Shown here in pieces: positions 10,170 through 21,131 of a stretch of DNA of 64,000 nt. How positions within the stretch are numbered: position 1 is the first letter of the stretch; every line of letters begins with the position of its first letter. Source of the stretch: Roseovarius sp. 217 (lineage in GTDB: Bacteria > Pseudomonadota > Alphaproteobacteria > Rhodobacterales > Rhodobacteraceae); the NCBI RefSeq assembly GCF_000152845.1, contig NZ_CH902584.1, positions 295,239 to 359,238 on the forward strand. The letters are read 5' to 3'. Under the pieces are notes generated by a model that was given only the letters and a program-made list of their open reading frames with translations, searched no databases and was not told the DNA's origin. The position numbers and the translations under genes were made by a program.

Positions 10170-10919
10170 GTGGAATTTAACATTCAGGATCAGGTGATAC
10201 GGATCGCGCCCCGCGATGCCTCGCGCCTGCTAATGGTCCTGAGCAATCGGTTGCGCGACAAGAGCGGCTTTGCGCTGGCGACGCTCAACCTTGACCATCT
10301 GGTGAAACTGCGCCGCGATCCCGCCTTTCTGGCGGCCTATGCGCAGCATGATCTGATCGTTGCCGATGGCAACCCGGTGGTATGGCTGTCGTACCTTGCC
10401 GGGCGTCCCGTCGGGCTGGTGCCAGGGGCCGATCTGGTGGTGCCGATGGCGCAGCTTGCGGCCGATGCCGGGGCAACCGTGGCCCTTGTCGGCAGCACTG
10501 AGACGGCCTTGCACGCCGCCGGAGAGGGGCTTTGCGCCCGTGTGCCGGGGCTGGTGATCGCCGCGCGCATCGCGCCACCGATGGCCTTTGATCCAACGGG
10601 CCCTCAAGGGGCCGAGGTGATTGCCGCGCTGCGCGCCTCGGGTGCGGGGTTATGCCTCGTGGCGCTTGGCGCGCCCAAGCAAGAGATTTTCGCCGCCCGC
10701 GCCAATGCCGCCCTGCCGCATATGGGCTTTGCCAGCATCGGTGCCGGGCTTGATTTCATCGCCGGGGTGCAACCGCGCGCGCCGCTCTGGCTGCGACGTC
10801 TGGCCTTCGAATGGCTGTGGCGCGCGTTCGCCAGCCCACGCCGGATGCTGCCCCGCTATGCACGCTGCGCGGCTATTCTGCCAGAGTTGATGCGAGAGAC
10901 GTGGCGTCTGCGCGGCTGA
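10170..10919 (+). CDS. WecG/TagA/CpsF family glycosyltransferase
   Basis: 249-residue GT26-type transferase that adds ManNAc(A)-like or glucosyl residues to lipid-linked intermediates. Typical motifs are TLNLDHLVKLRRDPAFLAAY, IVADGNPVVWL (the conserved Asp-Gly region), LVGSTE, LVALGAPKQE and GAGLDFIAGVQPRAP, ending in the usual WLRRLAFEWLWRAF. It starts with GTG at 10170 behind GTAGGGGA. The last 47 bases overlap the 3' end of the convergent metal permease gene. It probably belongs functionally to the divergent EPS operon. Confidence 0.9.
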   Translation: MEFNIQDQVIRIAPRDASRLLMVLSNRLRDKSGFALATLNLDHLVKLRRDPAFLAAYAQHDLIVADGNPVVWLSYLAGRPVGLVPGADLVVPMAQLAADAGATVALVGSTETALHAAGEGLCARVPGLVIAARIAPPMAFDPTGPQGAEVIAALRASGAGLCLVALGAPKQEIFAARANAALPHMGFASIGAGLDFIAGVQPRAPLWLRRLAFEWLWRAFASPRRMLPRYARCAAILPELMRETWRLRG

Positions 10920-11826
10920 CGCTCTGCCGCCGCGGACCAAAAAGCGCGGCTCCCCCAAGGATTACACCAGAGACCGTGGCGATCATGCCCGCCGCACTGA
11001 CCGCATTGTCATAGCCCAGCCAGAGCGGGCCGTAGCCCGCCAGCACATAGCCCAACACCGCCGACAGCGTGGCAAAGACCACGCTCCACGCCACCTGACG
11101 TCCCAATCGGTCCGTCATCAGACGGGCGCTCGCGGGGGGGCAGATGAACATCGCGATCACGATGATCGACCCCACCGCGTCAAAGGCCGCCACCGCCGAC
11201 AGCGCCGCCACCGCTACCAGGGCCAGCCCCAAAATGGCCGTTGGGATGCCCATGGCGCGGGCAAATCCCTCGTCAAAGGTCGCAATCACCAAGGGGCGCC
11301 ACAGCACCGCGATAAAAAGCACGGTGCAGAGCAGGACGGCGACCATCCGCCCCAGTTCGGGCGGCAAGCCCGCCAGCGCGTTCGGATCGGTCAGCGCGCC
11401 CCAGCCATAGCCATCCAGCCAGATCAGGCTTTCGAGATTGCCATAAAGCGCGTGTTGCACGTCGAGATGCACGCCAGAGGCGGCGCTTTGTTCCAGAAGC
11501 AGCACGCCCGCGGCGAACATGGCGGTAAAGACCACGCCCATCGCCGCCCCCGGTTCGATCCGGCCCAGACGGCGGATCACCTCGATCAGGATCACAGCCA
11601 CCAGCGCCGCCGCCGCCGCCCCCAGCATCATCGGCCCGGTGGCGACCATGCCGGTCACAAGGAACCCGGCCACGATCCCCGGCAAAACCACATGGCTGAT
11701 CGCATCGCCGATCAGCGCCTGACGCCGCAGCAGCAGGAAATTCCCCGGCAACGCACAGGCCACCGCCGCCGCAATGCCAATCAGCAGCGGCGTGAGCGAC
11801 AGCATGACGAAATCCTGCCCCATCAC
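10873..11826 (-). CDS. sitD: Mn/Fe-type metal ABC transporter permease, SitD-like
   Basis: 317-residue ABC-3 family inner-membrane permease with about eight hydrophobic helices. The N-terminal FLLLRRQALIGDAISHVVLPGI is the classic segment of this family. It is the last gene of the sitABCD-type operon. Its ATG overlaps the upstream permease gene's stop (ATGA). The presence of two permease genes with one ATPase favours the Mn/Fe (Sit/Mnt) type over ZnuABC, which has one permease. The last 47 bases overlap wecG tail to tail. The symbol is by operon layout. Confidence 0.85.
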   Translation of the reverse strand: MMGQDFVMLSLTPLLIGIAAAVACALPGNFLLLRRQALIGDAISHVVLPGIVAGFLVTGMVATGPMMLGAAAAALVAVILIEVIRRLGRIEPGAAMGVVFTAMFAAGVLLLEQSAASGVHLDVQHALYGNLESLIWLDGYGWGALTDPNALAGLPPELGRMVAVLLCTVLFIAVLWRPLVIATFDEGFARAMGIPTAILGLALVAVAALSAVAAFDAVGSIIVIAMFICPPASARLMTDRLGRQVAWSVVFATLSAVLGYVLAGYGPLWLGYDNAVSAAGMIATVSGVILGGAALFGPRRQSVSRADATSLASTLAE

Positions 11827-13022
11827 ACCGCCCCCTCTGGCCCAAGCCCCCGGTCCAGTGCGGCAATCTGATCGCCCGTCAATACCTCGTCCAACGGTGT
11901 CAGCCCATCGTACCGCGCCGCCGCCGCCTCGAACGCCGGGTCCGAGCGCAGGATTTGCCAGCGCCGCTCATCCAGCCGCGCCCGCGCCGCCATGGCGCGC
12001 CCTGTGTCGGTCGCGACGCCATCGGCCCGCGCCAGCCCGGCCCGGCGCATCAGACGCAGGGTCAACGGCTCGTAGACCGGCTGCCCCGCCGCCAGCGCCA
12101 AGAGACCTTGGCGCAGATGCACCCGGCGCTGAAACCGCAGATGCCGCAGCGCCGCCGCCAGCACGCCGCGCCCCGGCGCCATCAAGAGCGACAGCACAAA
12201 GAGCGCAAAGGCTGCCAGCACAATGAGCGGCCCCGTGGGCAGGTCCGGTGCCGTGGCCGACACCGCAGCCCCCAGATAGCCCGCAACCCCGCCAATCGCC
12301 CCCGCGATCATCACCACATGCCCCGCGCGCTCGGACCAGAACCGCGCCGCGACCGGCGGGATGATCAAGAGGGCCACGATAAGGACGAGGCCCACCACCT
12401 TGAGCCCGGTCACGGTGATGGCCAGCGCCAGCCCCATCATCGCCAGATCGACCCGCGCAAGCCGCATCCCCTGCCCCACCGCATATTCGGGATCAAAGGC
12501 CACAAGGATCATCGGCCGATGCAAGAGCCGCACCAGCGCCAGAACCACGGCGCCGCCCGCCGCAATCGTCAGCGCCTCGTCGCGCAACATGCCTGCCGTA
12601 GCGCCCAGCAAAAACGTCTCAAGCCCCGCCTGCCGCCCGGCATCCATCACCTGCACCACCGTCAGCAGGACAACGCCAAAGCCAAAGAACACCGACAGCA
12701 CCGCGCCAATCGCGGCATCCTCATGCAGCCGCGTGCGCGTCGTCAGCCCTGTCACCGCCAAGAGACCCAGACCCGCCGACAGCGCCGCCCCCAGCATCAG
12801 CCCCGGCAGAAACCGGCCCTCACCCCCCAGCGCCACCATCACCATGAACCCCAGCACGACGCCGGGCAGCGTGGCATGGCTGATCGCATCCGACACCAGC
12901 GCGCGCTTGCCCAGATAGAGATAGGTGCCCGTGGCCCCCGCCCCCACGCCGAGCATCATAGCCCCCAGCGTGACCAGCGTGGCGTTATAGCCCAGTTGCA
13001 GCGTGAGCGCGTCCCAAAGCAT
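11823..13022 (-). CDS. sitC: Mn/Fe-type metal ABC transporter permease with C-terminal extension, SitC-like
   Basis: 399-residue permease. Residues 1 to about 285 form the ABC-3 membrane domain (YLYLGKRALVSDAISHATLPGV). A cytosolic tail of about 110 residues follows, with PLTLRLMRRAGLARADG and DPAFEAAAARYDGLTP, which resembles the winged-helix/DtxR-like tails found on some SitC/MntC permeases. The tail is a recognised variant, but its function is not clear. The ATG follows the ATPase stop by two bases. Confidence 0.85.
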   Translation of the reverse strand: MLWDALTLQLGYNATLVTLGAMMLGVGAGATGTYLYLGKRALVSDAISHATLPGVVLGFMVMVALGGEGRFLPGLMLGAALSAGLGLLAVTGLTTRTRLHEDAAIGAVLSVFFGFGVVLLTVVQVMDAGRQAGLETFLLGATAGMLRDEALTIAAGGAVVLALVRLLHRPMILVAFDPEYAVGQGMRLARVDLAMMGLALAITVTGLKVVGLVLIVALLIIPPVAARFWSERAGHVVMIAGAIGGVAGYLGAAVSATAPDLPTGPLIVLAAFALFVLSLLMAPGRGVLAAALRHLRFQRRVHLRQGLLALAAGQPVYEPLTLRLMRRAGLARADGVATDTGRAMAARARLDERRWQILRSDPAFEAAAARYDGLTPLDEVLTGDQIAALDRGLGPEGAV

Positions 13023-13024
13023 GC

Positions 13025-13816
13025 TCAGCCCGCCGCCGCCCCACCCATCTGCGCCAGCGCCAGCCGCCCGCCATAGGCGGTTTGCAAATGCGAAGGAGTG
13101 AACACCTCGGCCACCGGACCTTCGGCAATGGCGGTGGTGTTGATGAGAAACACGCGGTCGAAATATTCGGCCACCGTGGCCAGATCGTGATGCACGGCGA
13201 TCACGGTCTTGCCCTCGGCGCGCAACCCGTGCAGCACCGCAATAATCGCCTTTTCCGTGGCGGCATCGACGCCAGCAAAGGGCTCATCCAGCAGATAGAG
13301 ATCCGCCTCCTGCGCCAAGGCCCGCGCCAGAAACACCCGCTGTTGCTGCCCGCCCGAGAGCTGCCCGATCTGGCGATGGGCAAAGCCTGCCATCCCGACC
13401 CGGTCAAGACAGGCCGTGGCGCGGGCGCGGTGGCTGGCCCGCACCCGGCCCAAGAGACCCAGTTCACGGGTGAGACCCATCATCACCACATCGAGCACGC
13501 GGGCCGGGAAATCCCAATCCACGCTGGCGCGCTGCGGCACATAGGCAATCCGCGCGCGCCCCTCGTGCAGCGGGCGGCCATAGCTTGTGATCTGCCCCGA
13601 CAGGGGCCGGATGATCCCGAGTGCAGCCTTGAGCAACGTCGATTTGCCCGCGCCATTGGGGCCAACGATGGCGGTCATCTGACCGGGGCGAAAACTGACA
13701 TCAACGGAAAACACCGCCGGCTTTTCACCATAAGAGACCGTCAGCCCCCGGATCGACAGCGGGCTGTCAGTGTCTGGCGCGGTGGCCCTGCCAACCAGTT
13801 CCAGTGCCATGCTCAT
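13025..13816 (-). CDS. sitB: metal ABC transporter ATP-binding protein, SitB-like
   Basis: 263-residue ABC ATPase that powers the two permeases. Walker A is GPNGAGKST, the Q-loop is in YVPQR, the signature is LSGGQQQRV, Walker B is LYLLDEPF and the H-loop is VIAVHHD. The VPQRASVDWDFPARVLDVV stretch is characteristic of Mn/Zn importers (SitB/ZnuC). ATGA overlap with the upstream solute-binding gene. A second ATG two codons on is equally possible. Confidence 0.9.
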   Translation of the reverse strand: MSMALELVGRATAPDTDSPLSIRGLTVSYGEKPAVFSVDVSFRPGQMTAIVGPNGAGKSTLLKAALGIIRPLSGQITSYGRPLHEGRARIAYVPQRASVDWDFPARVLDVVMMGLTRELGLLGRVRASHRARATACLDRVGMAGFAHRQIGQLSGGQQQRVFLARALAQEADLYLLDEPFAGVDAATEKAIIAVLHGLRAEGKTVIAVHHDLATVAEYFDRVFLINTTAIAEGPVAEVFTPSHLQTAYGGRLALAQMGGAAAG

Positions 13817-14802
13817 CCCCCCACCGCCAGACGGTCATCCATGCCGCGCGCCGGGGCGGTGCCGCCCAGCGCACCGGCGATGGTGGTCACATTATGGTCG
13901 ATCATGCCCAGATAGCTGCCCTCATAGGTGCCGGGTGCGCCCATCGCATCCGAGAAAAGCTCGCCGCCGATGATCACCTCATGGCCCTGCGCCGCCGCCC
14001 CTTCGATCAGGGCACGGATATTGCGATCCGACACGGTGCTCTCGACAAACACCGCCCTGATCTGGCGACTGACCAACAGATCGACCAGATCACGGATGCG
14101 CGCCAGACCAGCCTCGGATTCCGTGGACAGCCCCTGAATGCCCTCCACCTGATATCCATAGGCCCGGCCAAAATAGCCAAAGGCATCATGCGCCGTGACC
14201 AGCACGCGCGCAGGCACAGCCACCGAGGCCAGAACGCCCGTGGCATAGCGGCCCAGCCGCGCCAGATCTTCTTTGTAGCGCGCGGCATTGCTGGCAAAGA
14301 GCTCCGCATCCTCGGGCCGTTCGGCGCTCAGCGTCTCGGCGATGCGGTCCACAACAGAGGCCCACAGGTCCGGCACCATCCAGACATGCGGATCATAGCG
14401 GCCCTCGTAATCCTCATGCGCGATGCGCGCGGCGTCGGGCACCGCCTCGCCCACCGGCACAACGGGCGAGCGCGCGGCAAGCTTCAGCAAAAACTCCTCC
14501 ATCTGCGCCTCAAGATAAAGGCCGTGCCAGAGCACCAGATCGGCGCGGGCAAGAGCGGCAATATCGCTGCGGGTCTGACGGTAGGAATGCGGATCAATCC
14601 CCGGCCCCATCAGGGCGCGCACCGCAACGCGGTCGCCACCCACGACCCGCGCGGCGTCGGCGATCATGCCGGTGGTGGCGACCACCTCGAGCGGGGCGGT
14701 TTGGGCGACTGCAGGGCGCGAGGCAAGAACGGCCGCGCCAAGCGCTAGGCCAAGCGCGCGGCGGCGGGTCAGAGGCGGAAAGGTTGTGATATGATGTGAC
14801 AT
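13813..14802 (-). CDS. sitA: Mn/Fe/Zn-binding periplasmic protein, SitA/TroA-like
   Basis: 329-residue cluster A-I solute-binding protein. The N terminus MSHHITTFPPLTRRRALG followed by a hydrophobic stretch and AVAQ is a signal peptide with a Tat-like RRR. Metal ligands are visible as His in GPGIDPHSY, DPHVW, the VTAHDAFGYF histidine and the late Asp/Glu region GSYLGMIDHN. The start at 14802 is preferred; the longer frame would need a TTG and puts the Fur-like box inside the coding region. First gene of the sit operon. Confidence 0.88.
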   Translation of the reverse strand: MSHHITTFPPLTRRRALGLALGAAVLASRPAVAQTAPLEVVATTGMIADAARVVGGDRVAVRALMGPGIDPHSYRQTRSDIAALARADLVLWHGLYLEAQMEEFLLKLAARSPVVPVGEAVPDAARIAHEDYEGRYDPHVWMVPDLWASVVDRIAETLSAERPEDAELFASNAARYKEDLARLGRYATGVLASVAVPARVLVTAHDAFGYFGRAYGYQVEGIQGLSTESEAGLARIRDLVDLLVSRQIRAVFVESTVSDRNIRALIEGAAAQGHEVIIGGELFSDAMGAPGTYEGSYLGMIDHNVTTIAGALGGTAPARGMDDRLAVGG

Positions 14803-14809
14803 GAGAATG

Positions 14810-14837
14810 AATATGAGAATTATTCGCAACAAGTCAA
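14810..14837 (-). promoter_or_regulatory. sit operon promoter with Fur-family (Mur/Fur)-like box
   Basis: On the minus strand TTGACT (14832-14837) and CATATT (14810-14815) are 16 bases apart and fit -35/-10 elements. Between and overlapping them, TGAGAATTATTCGCA (plus strand 14814-14828) matches most of a 7-1-7 Fur box. ATGAGAAT is repeated directly at 14801-14808 and 14813-14820. The predicted transcript would start at or beside the sitA ATG. Repression by a metal-loaded Fur-family protein is inferred. Confidence 0.5.
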
Positions 14838-14914
14838 GACCCCCTCCGCCCCGATTGATCCCCCTCCGCTTTCATGCCACCGTCCGTCCGCGAGGGACGA
14901 GGAAGGGAACCACC

Positions 14915-16558
14915 ATGCAGGGCCAGATGATGCATCGGCCGCTCAGGATCATCGACATCCTGTTGCACGCCGCCGAGGCGCATGCCGCCGACGGCATCGT
15001 GTCCGCGCGGGTCGAGGGCGATCTGCACCGCCAGAGCTATCCGCAAACGCTGGCGCGGGCGGCACAGCTGGCGCAGGCGCTCACGGCACTTGGGTTGGAC
15101 CCGGGCGACCGGATCGGCACACTGGCGTGGAACGGCCACCGGCATTTCGAGCTTTATTACGGGATTTCGGGCATCGGCGCGGTGTGCCATACCCTCAACC
15201 CGCGCCTCTCGCATGAGCAATTGCTTTATATCATCGCGCATGCCGGCGACCGGCTCTTGTGTCTCGATCTGACCTTCGTGCCGCTGATCGAGGCGCTCAT
15301 GCCCGCTCTGCCGCCGGACCTGCGTTTTGTGATCCTGACCGACCGCGCGCATATGCCAGACTGCGCCTTTGAGGCGCTCTGCTACGAGGATTTGCTGGCC
15401 GCGCAGTCGCCCGATTTTGACTGGCCCACCTTCGCTGAGGAGACCGCCGCCGGTCTTTGCTACACCTCCGGCACCACCGGCAACCCCAAGGGCGCTCTTT
15501 ACACCCACCGCTCCACGCTCTTGCATGCGCTGCAAGTGCCGCTCTGCCAGACCTCGAGCTTTCGCGCAGGGGGCCGCGTGCTGCCTGTGGTGCCGCTCTT
15601 TCACGTCAATGCCTGGGGGCTGCCCTATGTGGCACCGCTCACCGGCATGACGCTGGTGATGCCGGGACCGCATCTCGATGGGGCCAGCCTCTTTCGCCTG
15701 ATGGACGCTGAGGGTGTCTATTCCGCATGGGGGGTGCCTACCGTCTGGGCGGGGCTGCTGGCGGAAATCAAGGCACAGGGGCGCATCCCCGCCGGATTTG
15801 CCGATCTGGTGGTCGGTGGCTCTGCCATGCCGCGCGTGATGATCGAAGCCTATGAGACGCGCGGCGTCGTGGTCTCGCAGGCTTGGGGCATGACCGAAAC
15901 CAGCCCGATCGGCGCTTATGGCGTCCTGTCCCCGGCGCTGCAAGTGGCGCCGATGGCGGACCGCATCGCCGCCAAATGCTGTGCCGGGCGTCGCCTCTTT
16001 GGCGTCGAGTACAAGATCGTCGATGACGCGGGCCAGCGCCTGCCGCATGACGGTCAGGCGGCGGGCGAGCTATTCATTCGCGGCAATACCGTCATCAGCG
16101 GCTATTTCGAGAACCCCGAGGCCACCCGCGCCGCGATGGATAGCGAGGGCTGGTTCGGCACCGGCGATGTCGCGTCGGTCAGCCCCGAAGGGCGGCTCAC
16201 GATCCGCGACCGCTCCAAGGATCTGGTGAAATCGGGTGGCGAATGGATCAGCTCGATTGATCTGGAAAACGCGGCCCTCTCGCATCCCGGCATCGCTGCC
16301 TGCGCGGTGATCGCAGTGCCGCATCCGAAATGGGGCGAACGCCCTATCTTGGTCGCGGTGGCCACAGGGCCGGACCGCCCCGCACTGTCAGAGATCTGCG
16401 CCCATATGGAAACCCATTTCGCCAAATGGCAATTGCCCGACGATCTGCTCTGGGTCGAGGCGCTGCCGCTGACCGCCACCGGCAAGGTCTCGAAACTCAC
16501 GCTGCGCGACCAGTTCGCCGATTACATCCACCCCGACCACCGCGGGCACGGCGCATGA
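14915..16558 (+). CDS. medium/long-chain fatty-acid-CoA ligase (AlkK/FadD-like)
   Basis: 547-residue AMP-forming acyl-CoA synthetase. The AMP-binding motif CYTSGTTGNPKGALYTHRS is present, then WGMTETSP, the GWFGTGDVAS motif, DRSKDLVKSGGEWIS and the catalytic lysine in LPLTATGKVSK. The length and N terminus (LRIIDILLHAAEAH) match the AlkK-like medium-chain group. The start at 14915 follows GGAAGGG; the longer frame begins inside the divergent sit promoter. Its stop overlaps the next gene's ATG (ATGA). Confidence 0.9.
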   Translation: MQGQMMHRPLRIIDILLHAAEAHAADGIVSARVEGDLHRQSYPQTLARAAQLAQALTALGLDPGDRIGTLAWNGHRHFELYYGISGIGAVCHTLNPRLSHEQLLYIIAHAGDRLLCLDLTFVPLIEALMPALPPDLRFVILTDRAHMPDCAFEALCYEDLLAAQSPDFDWPTFAEETAAGLCYTSGTTGNPKGALYTHRSTLLHALQVPLCQTSSFRAGGRVLPVVPLFHVNAWGLPYVAPLTGMTLVMPGPHLDGASLFRLMDAEGVYSAWGVPTVWAGLLAEIKAQGRIPAGFADLVVGGSAMPRVMIEAYETRGVVVSQAWGMTETSPIGAYGVLSPALQVAPMADRIAAKCCAGRRLFGVEYKIVDDAGQRLPHDGQAAGELFIRGNTVISGYFENPEATRAAMDSEGWFGTGDVASVSPEGRLTIRDRSKDLVKSGGEWISSIDLENAALSHPGIAACAVIAVPHPKWGERPILVAVATGPDRPALSEICAHMETHFAKWQLPDDLLWVEALPLTATGKVSKLTLRDQFADYIHPDHRGHGA

Positions 16559-17577
16559 GCGCCCTCGATACAGACGCCGTCGCGGCATGGCTTGCCGCGC
16601 ATCTTCCGGGCTTTGCTGGGCCGCTCACGGCGCAGAAATTCAGCGGCGGGCAATCCAACCCCACCTACCGTCTGATGACCCCCACGCGCAGCTACGTCCT
16701 GCGCCGCAAACCGCCCGGCGTGCTCTTGAAATCCGCTCATGCGGTCGAGCGGGAATTCCGCGTGCAGCGCGCGCTGCAAGACACATCCGTCCCCGTCGCC
16801 CGCATGCACCTGCTGTGCGAAGACGCGCAGGTCATCGGCACGCCCTTCTACATCATGGACGAGGTGCAAGGCCGCAGCTTTGACGCCCCCGCGATGCCCG
16901 GCCTCACCCCGCCCGAACGTCACGCCATCCTCGACGAGATGAACCGCGTTCTGGCCGCCATCCATGACATTGACCTCGCGCAAACCGGCCTCACGGACTA
17001 TGGCCCTTCCGGTAATTACTACCGTCGTCAGGTGGACCGCTGGTGCGCGCAATATACCGCCACCGCCACCGATGACCTGCCCGACATGACCGCCCTCATG
17101 ACATGGCTCGATGCGCATATCCCCCCGGAGGATGGGCAACGCACGCTGGTGCATGGTGACTACCGCCTCGACAATCTGCTCTTTGCGCCCCATGGCACCG
17201 CCTGCGTCGCCGTGCTCGACTGGGAGCTTTCCACCCTCGGCCACCCCTACGCCGACCTTGCCGCCGTGATCATGCAATGGTCGATGCCCGCCACCGCAGA
17301 GGGGCGCGGCCTTGCGGGTGTGGACCGCGCCGCGCTTGGCCTTTGGTCAGACGCGGATTTCATCGCCCGCTATTGCGAACGGCGCGGCATTGCCCCGATC
17401 GAGGGGTTCCATTTCTACCTCGCCTTCAGCTATTTCCGTATGGCGGCCATTCTGCAAGGCGTCAAGAAACGTGCGCTGGATGGCAACGCCTCTGACCCCG
17501 CACGCGGCCTGCGCCTCGGGGAGTATGTGCCCGACTTCGCCCGCGCGGGCCTCTCTGCGACCAAGGACAAGACATGA
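16555..17577 (+). CDS. APH-family phosphotransferase (ACAD10/FadE36-like)
   Basis: 340-residue protein of the aminoglycoside-phosphotransferase fold, here not a resistance gene. FSGGQSNPTYRL is the nucleotide-binding loop, YVLRRKPPG the ATP-lysine region, LVHGDYRLDNLLF the catalytic HxDxxxxN loop, and VLDWELSTLGHP the metal-binding DxE/D. This subgroup is commonly linked to acyl-CoA metabolism and resembles the N domain of human ACAD10, proposed to phosphorylate hydroxyacyl-CoAs. ATGA overlaps with both neighbours support a joint pathway. Confidence 0.85.
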   Translation: MSALDTDAVAAWLAAHLPGFAGPLTAQKFSGGQSNPTYRLMTPTRSYVLRRKPPGVLLKSAHAVEREFRVQRALQDTSVPVARMHLLCEDAQVIGTPFYIMDEVQGRSFDAPAMPGLTPPERHAILDEMNRVLAAIHDIDLAQTGLTDYGPSGNYYRRQVDRWCAQYTATATDDLPDMTALMTWLDAHIPPEDGQRTLVHGDYRLDNLLFAPHGTACVAVLDWELSTLGHPYADLAAVIMQWSMPATAEGRGLAGVDRAALGLWSDADFIARYCERRGIAPIEGFHFYLAFSYFRMAAILQGVKKRALDGNASDPARGLRLGEYVPDFARAGLSATKDKT

Positions 17578-17993
17578 CCCAGGACATCGACCCAAACCTC
17601 CTCGAACCGCCCTCGGCACTGCAAACCCATCTCGGCTATCGCCTGTGCGCCTGGTCCAAAGACTTTGCACGGCTGGAATTGCCGCTGGAGCCGTTTCTGA
17701 TGAACCGTCAGGGTCTGCCGCATGGCGGCATCCACGCCACCATGCTCGATACCGCCATGGGTTTTGCTGGGTGCTACACCGGCGACCCGGAGCGGCAGCA
17801 GATGGCGCTCACCCTGTCGCTGACGGTCAATTATCTGGGGCAGGCCACCGGACCACGGCTGATCGCCGAGGCACGGCGCACGGGCGGCGGCAAATCCACC
17901 TATTTTGCCGAAGGCACCGTGCGGGATGAAACCGGCGCGCTCATCGCCACGGGCACCGGCGTATTTCGCTATCGGCGGGATCGAAACCCATAA
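17574..17993 (+). CDS. PaaI-like hotdog acyl-CoA thioesterase
   Basis: 139-residue single hotdog domain. MNRQGLPHGGIHATMLDTAMG contains the HGG(I/V)-x8-D catalytic signature, and TLSLTVNYLGQAT and ATGTGVFRY complete the fold. It hydrolyses acyl- or aryl-CoA thioesters. It is the last gene of the ligase-kinase-thioesterase operon, coupled by ATGA to the kinase, and could recycle CoA from products of the two upstream enzymes. Confidence 0.88.
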   Translation: MTQDIDPNLLEPPSALQTHLGYRLCAWSKDFARLELPLEPFLMNRQGLPHGGIHATMLDTAMGFAGCYTGDPERQQMALTLSLTVNYLGQATGPRLIAEARRTGGGKSTYFAEGTVRDETGALIATGTGVFRYRRDRNP

Positions 17994-18142
17994 CCCCAGA
18001 CTATGAATACGGTTAGTAAAACCAATTATTAATTATTGAACGCATCTGGTACACCCATCAAGGATACCGCGCAGGCCCAAGGAATCAGACGCACCCATCG
18101 CGACGACTCTGGGCGACCTCACCGAAGACAACATTCAAGTAG

Positions 18143-20317
<2,175 letters not shown>

Positions 20318-20342
20318 CCGGACCTGACGACCAAAACGCGAG

Positions 20343-20372
20343 AGGCGCGGCGAGACATCGCCGCGCCTTTTT
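20343..20372 (+). terminator. Rho-independent terminator of katG
   Basis: A perfect 10-bp stem AGGCGCGGCG (20343-20352) / CGCCGCGCCT (20359-20368) with a 6-base loop is followed by a T-run, 26 bases after the katG stop. Confidence 0.92.
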
Positions 20373-20464
20373 GATGTCTGGAGAATCTTAGAGACAGTTG
20401 CAGAGAATTTGCCAACCCGTGAGGGATACCCTGTCTTGACCGGACCTGTGACCCAAGCGCGATG

Positions 20465-20480
20465 GCCCCTGATCAGGGGC
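20465..20480. repeat. 16-bp perfect palindrome between katG and the pqi operon
   Basis: GCCCCTGATCAGGGGC lies in the 245-base convergent gap, about 80 bases past the pqiC stop in that gene's direction. No T-run follows on either side. It could be a weak terminator stem or a binding site. Confidence 0.35.
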
Positions 20481-20562
20481 AAGCACCGCTCTCACCCCAT
20501 AGGCATCCGCACCGCCCTGGACTTGTGTACATAACCGGGGCCCAAAATGTACCGGATGTACC

Positions 20563-21126
20563 CTACGGCAACCCGTTGCGCGCAATCTCGACTGCGAGAT
20601 CCCGCACCGCCTGACCGCGTGCGGCGGCAATCGCCGCGACGCTTGCATCCTCTCCCGTGGCCACTGGAACGCTCAGATCAAACAGCCGCGCTCGCGCACG
20701 TCCGCTCTCAGATGACACAAAATATTGGCCTGCCAACCGGAAAACACCCACATCCTGTGCCAGCATCTCTTCAATCCGCACCTCGACCTGCGCCTCTGGG
20801 ACTCCACCAAATGGCCAAGGTTCAGCCGCCACCTGCGCCCCCGTCATCTGCGCAAGATGCCGGCTTAGCTCCAGCGTGATTGCCCGACCCGGATCATCCG
20901 CCCATAACAAACCCGGCTGCGTTCTTAAAATTCCCATGGAATCAGAGAGATAGATCTGTTCCCCCGCCGCATATCCCGGCAATGACACCTCGCGCAGCGC
21001 GACCGAACCAAAGGCAATCCGCTGCTTGGTCTCAATCGCCGCACGCGGCACAGTCAGCCGTTGCTCGGGGACAGAGGTGCAGCCGATGAGGGCGGTCAAA
21101 ACGACGAAAGCGGATATTTTTTTCAT
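20563..21126 (-). CDS. pqiC: PqiC-like outer-membrane lipoprotein (ABC-type transport auxiliary, DUF330)
   Basis: 187-residue lipoprotein. MKKISAFVVLTALIGCTSVP is a signal sequence with lipobox LIGC, and no Asp follows the cysteine, so outer-membrane sorting is expected. IYLSDSMGILRTQPGLLWADDP is the conserved domain. Partner of PqiB in the trans-envelope lipid pathway. ATG at 21126 is chosen for the signal peptide; an in-frame TTG three codons upstream overlaps the pqiB stop. Last gene of the operon. Confidence 0.82.
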   Translation of the reverse strand: MKKISAFVVLTALIGCTSVPEQRLTVPRAAIETKQRIAFGSVALREVSLPGYAAGEQIYLSDSMGILRTQPGLLWADDPGRAITLELSRHLAQMTGAQVAAEPWPFGGVPEAQVEVRIEEMLAQDVGVFRLAGQYFVSSESGRARARLFDLSVPVATGEDASVAAIAAARGQAVRDLAVEIARNGLP

Positions 21127-21131
21127 GATAA

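Noticed and set aside
16555..17577. Aminoglycoside resistance gene
   Set aside because: The APH fold is shared, but sequence and operon context match ACAD10-type kinases of acyl metabolism.
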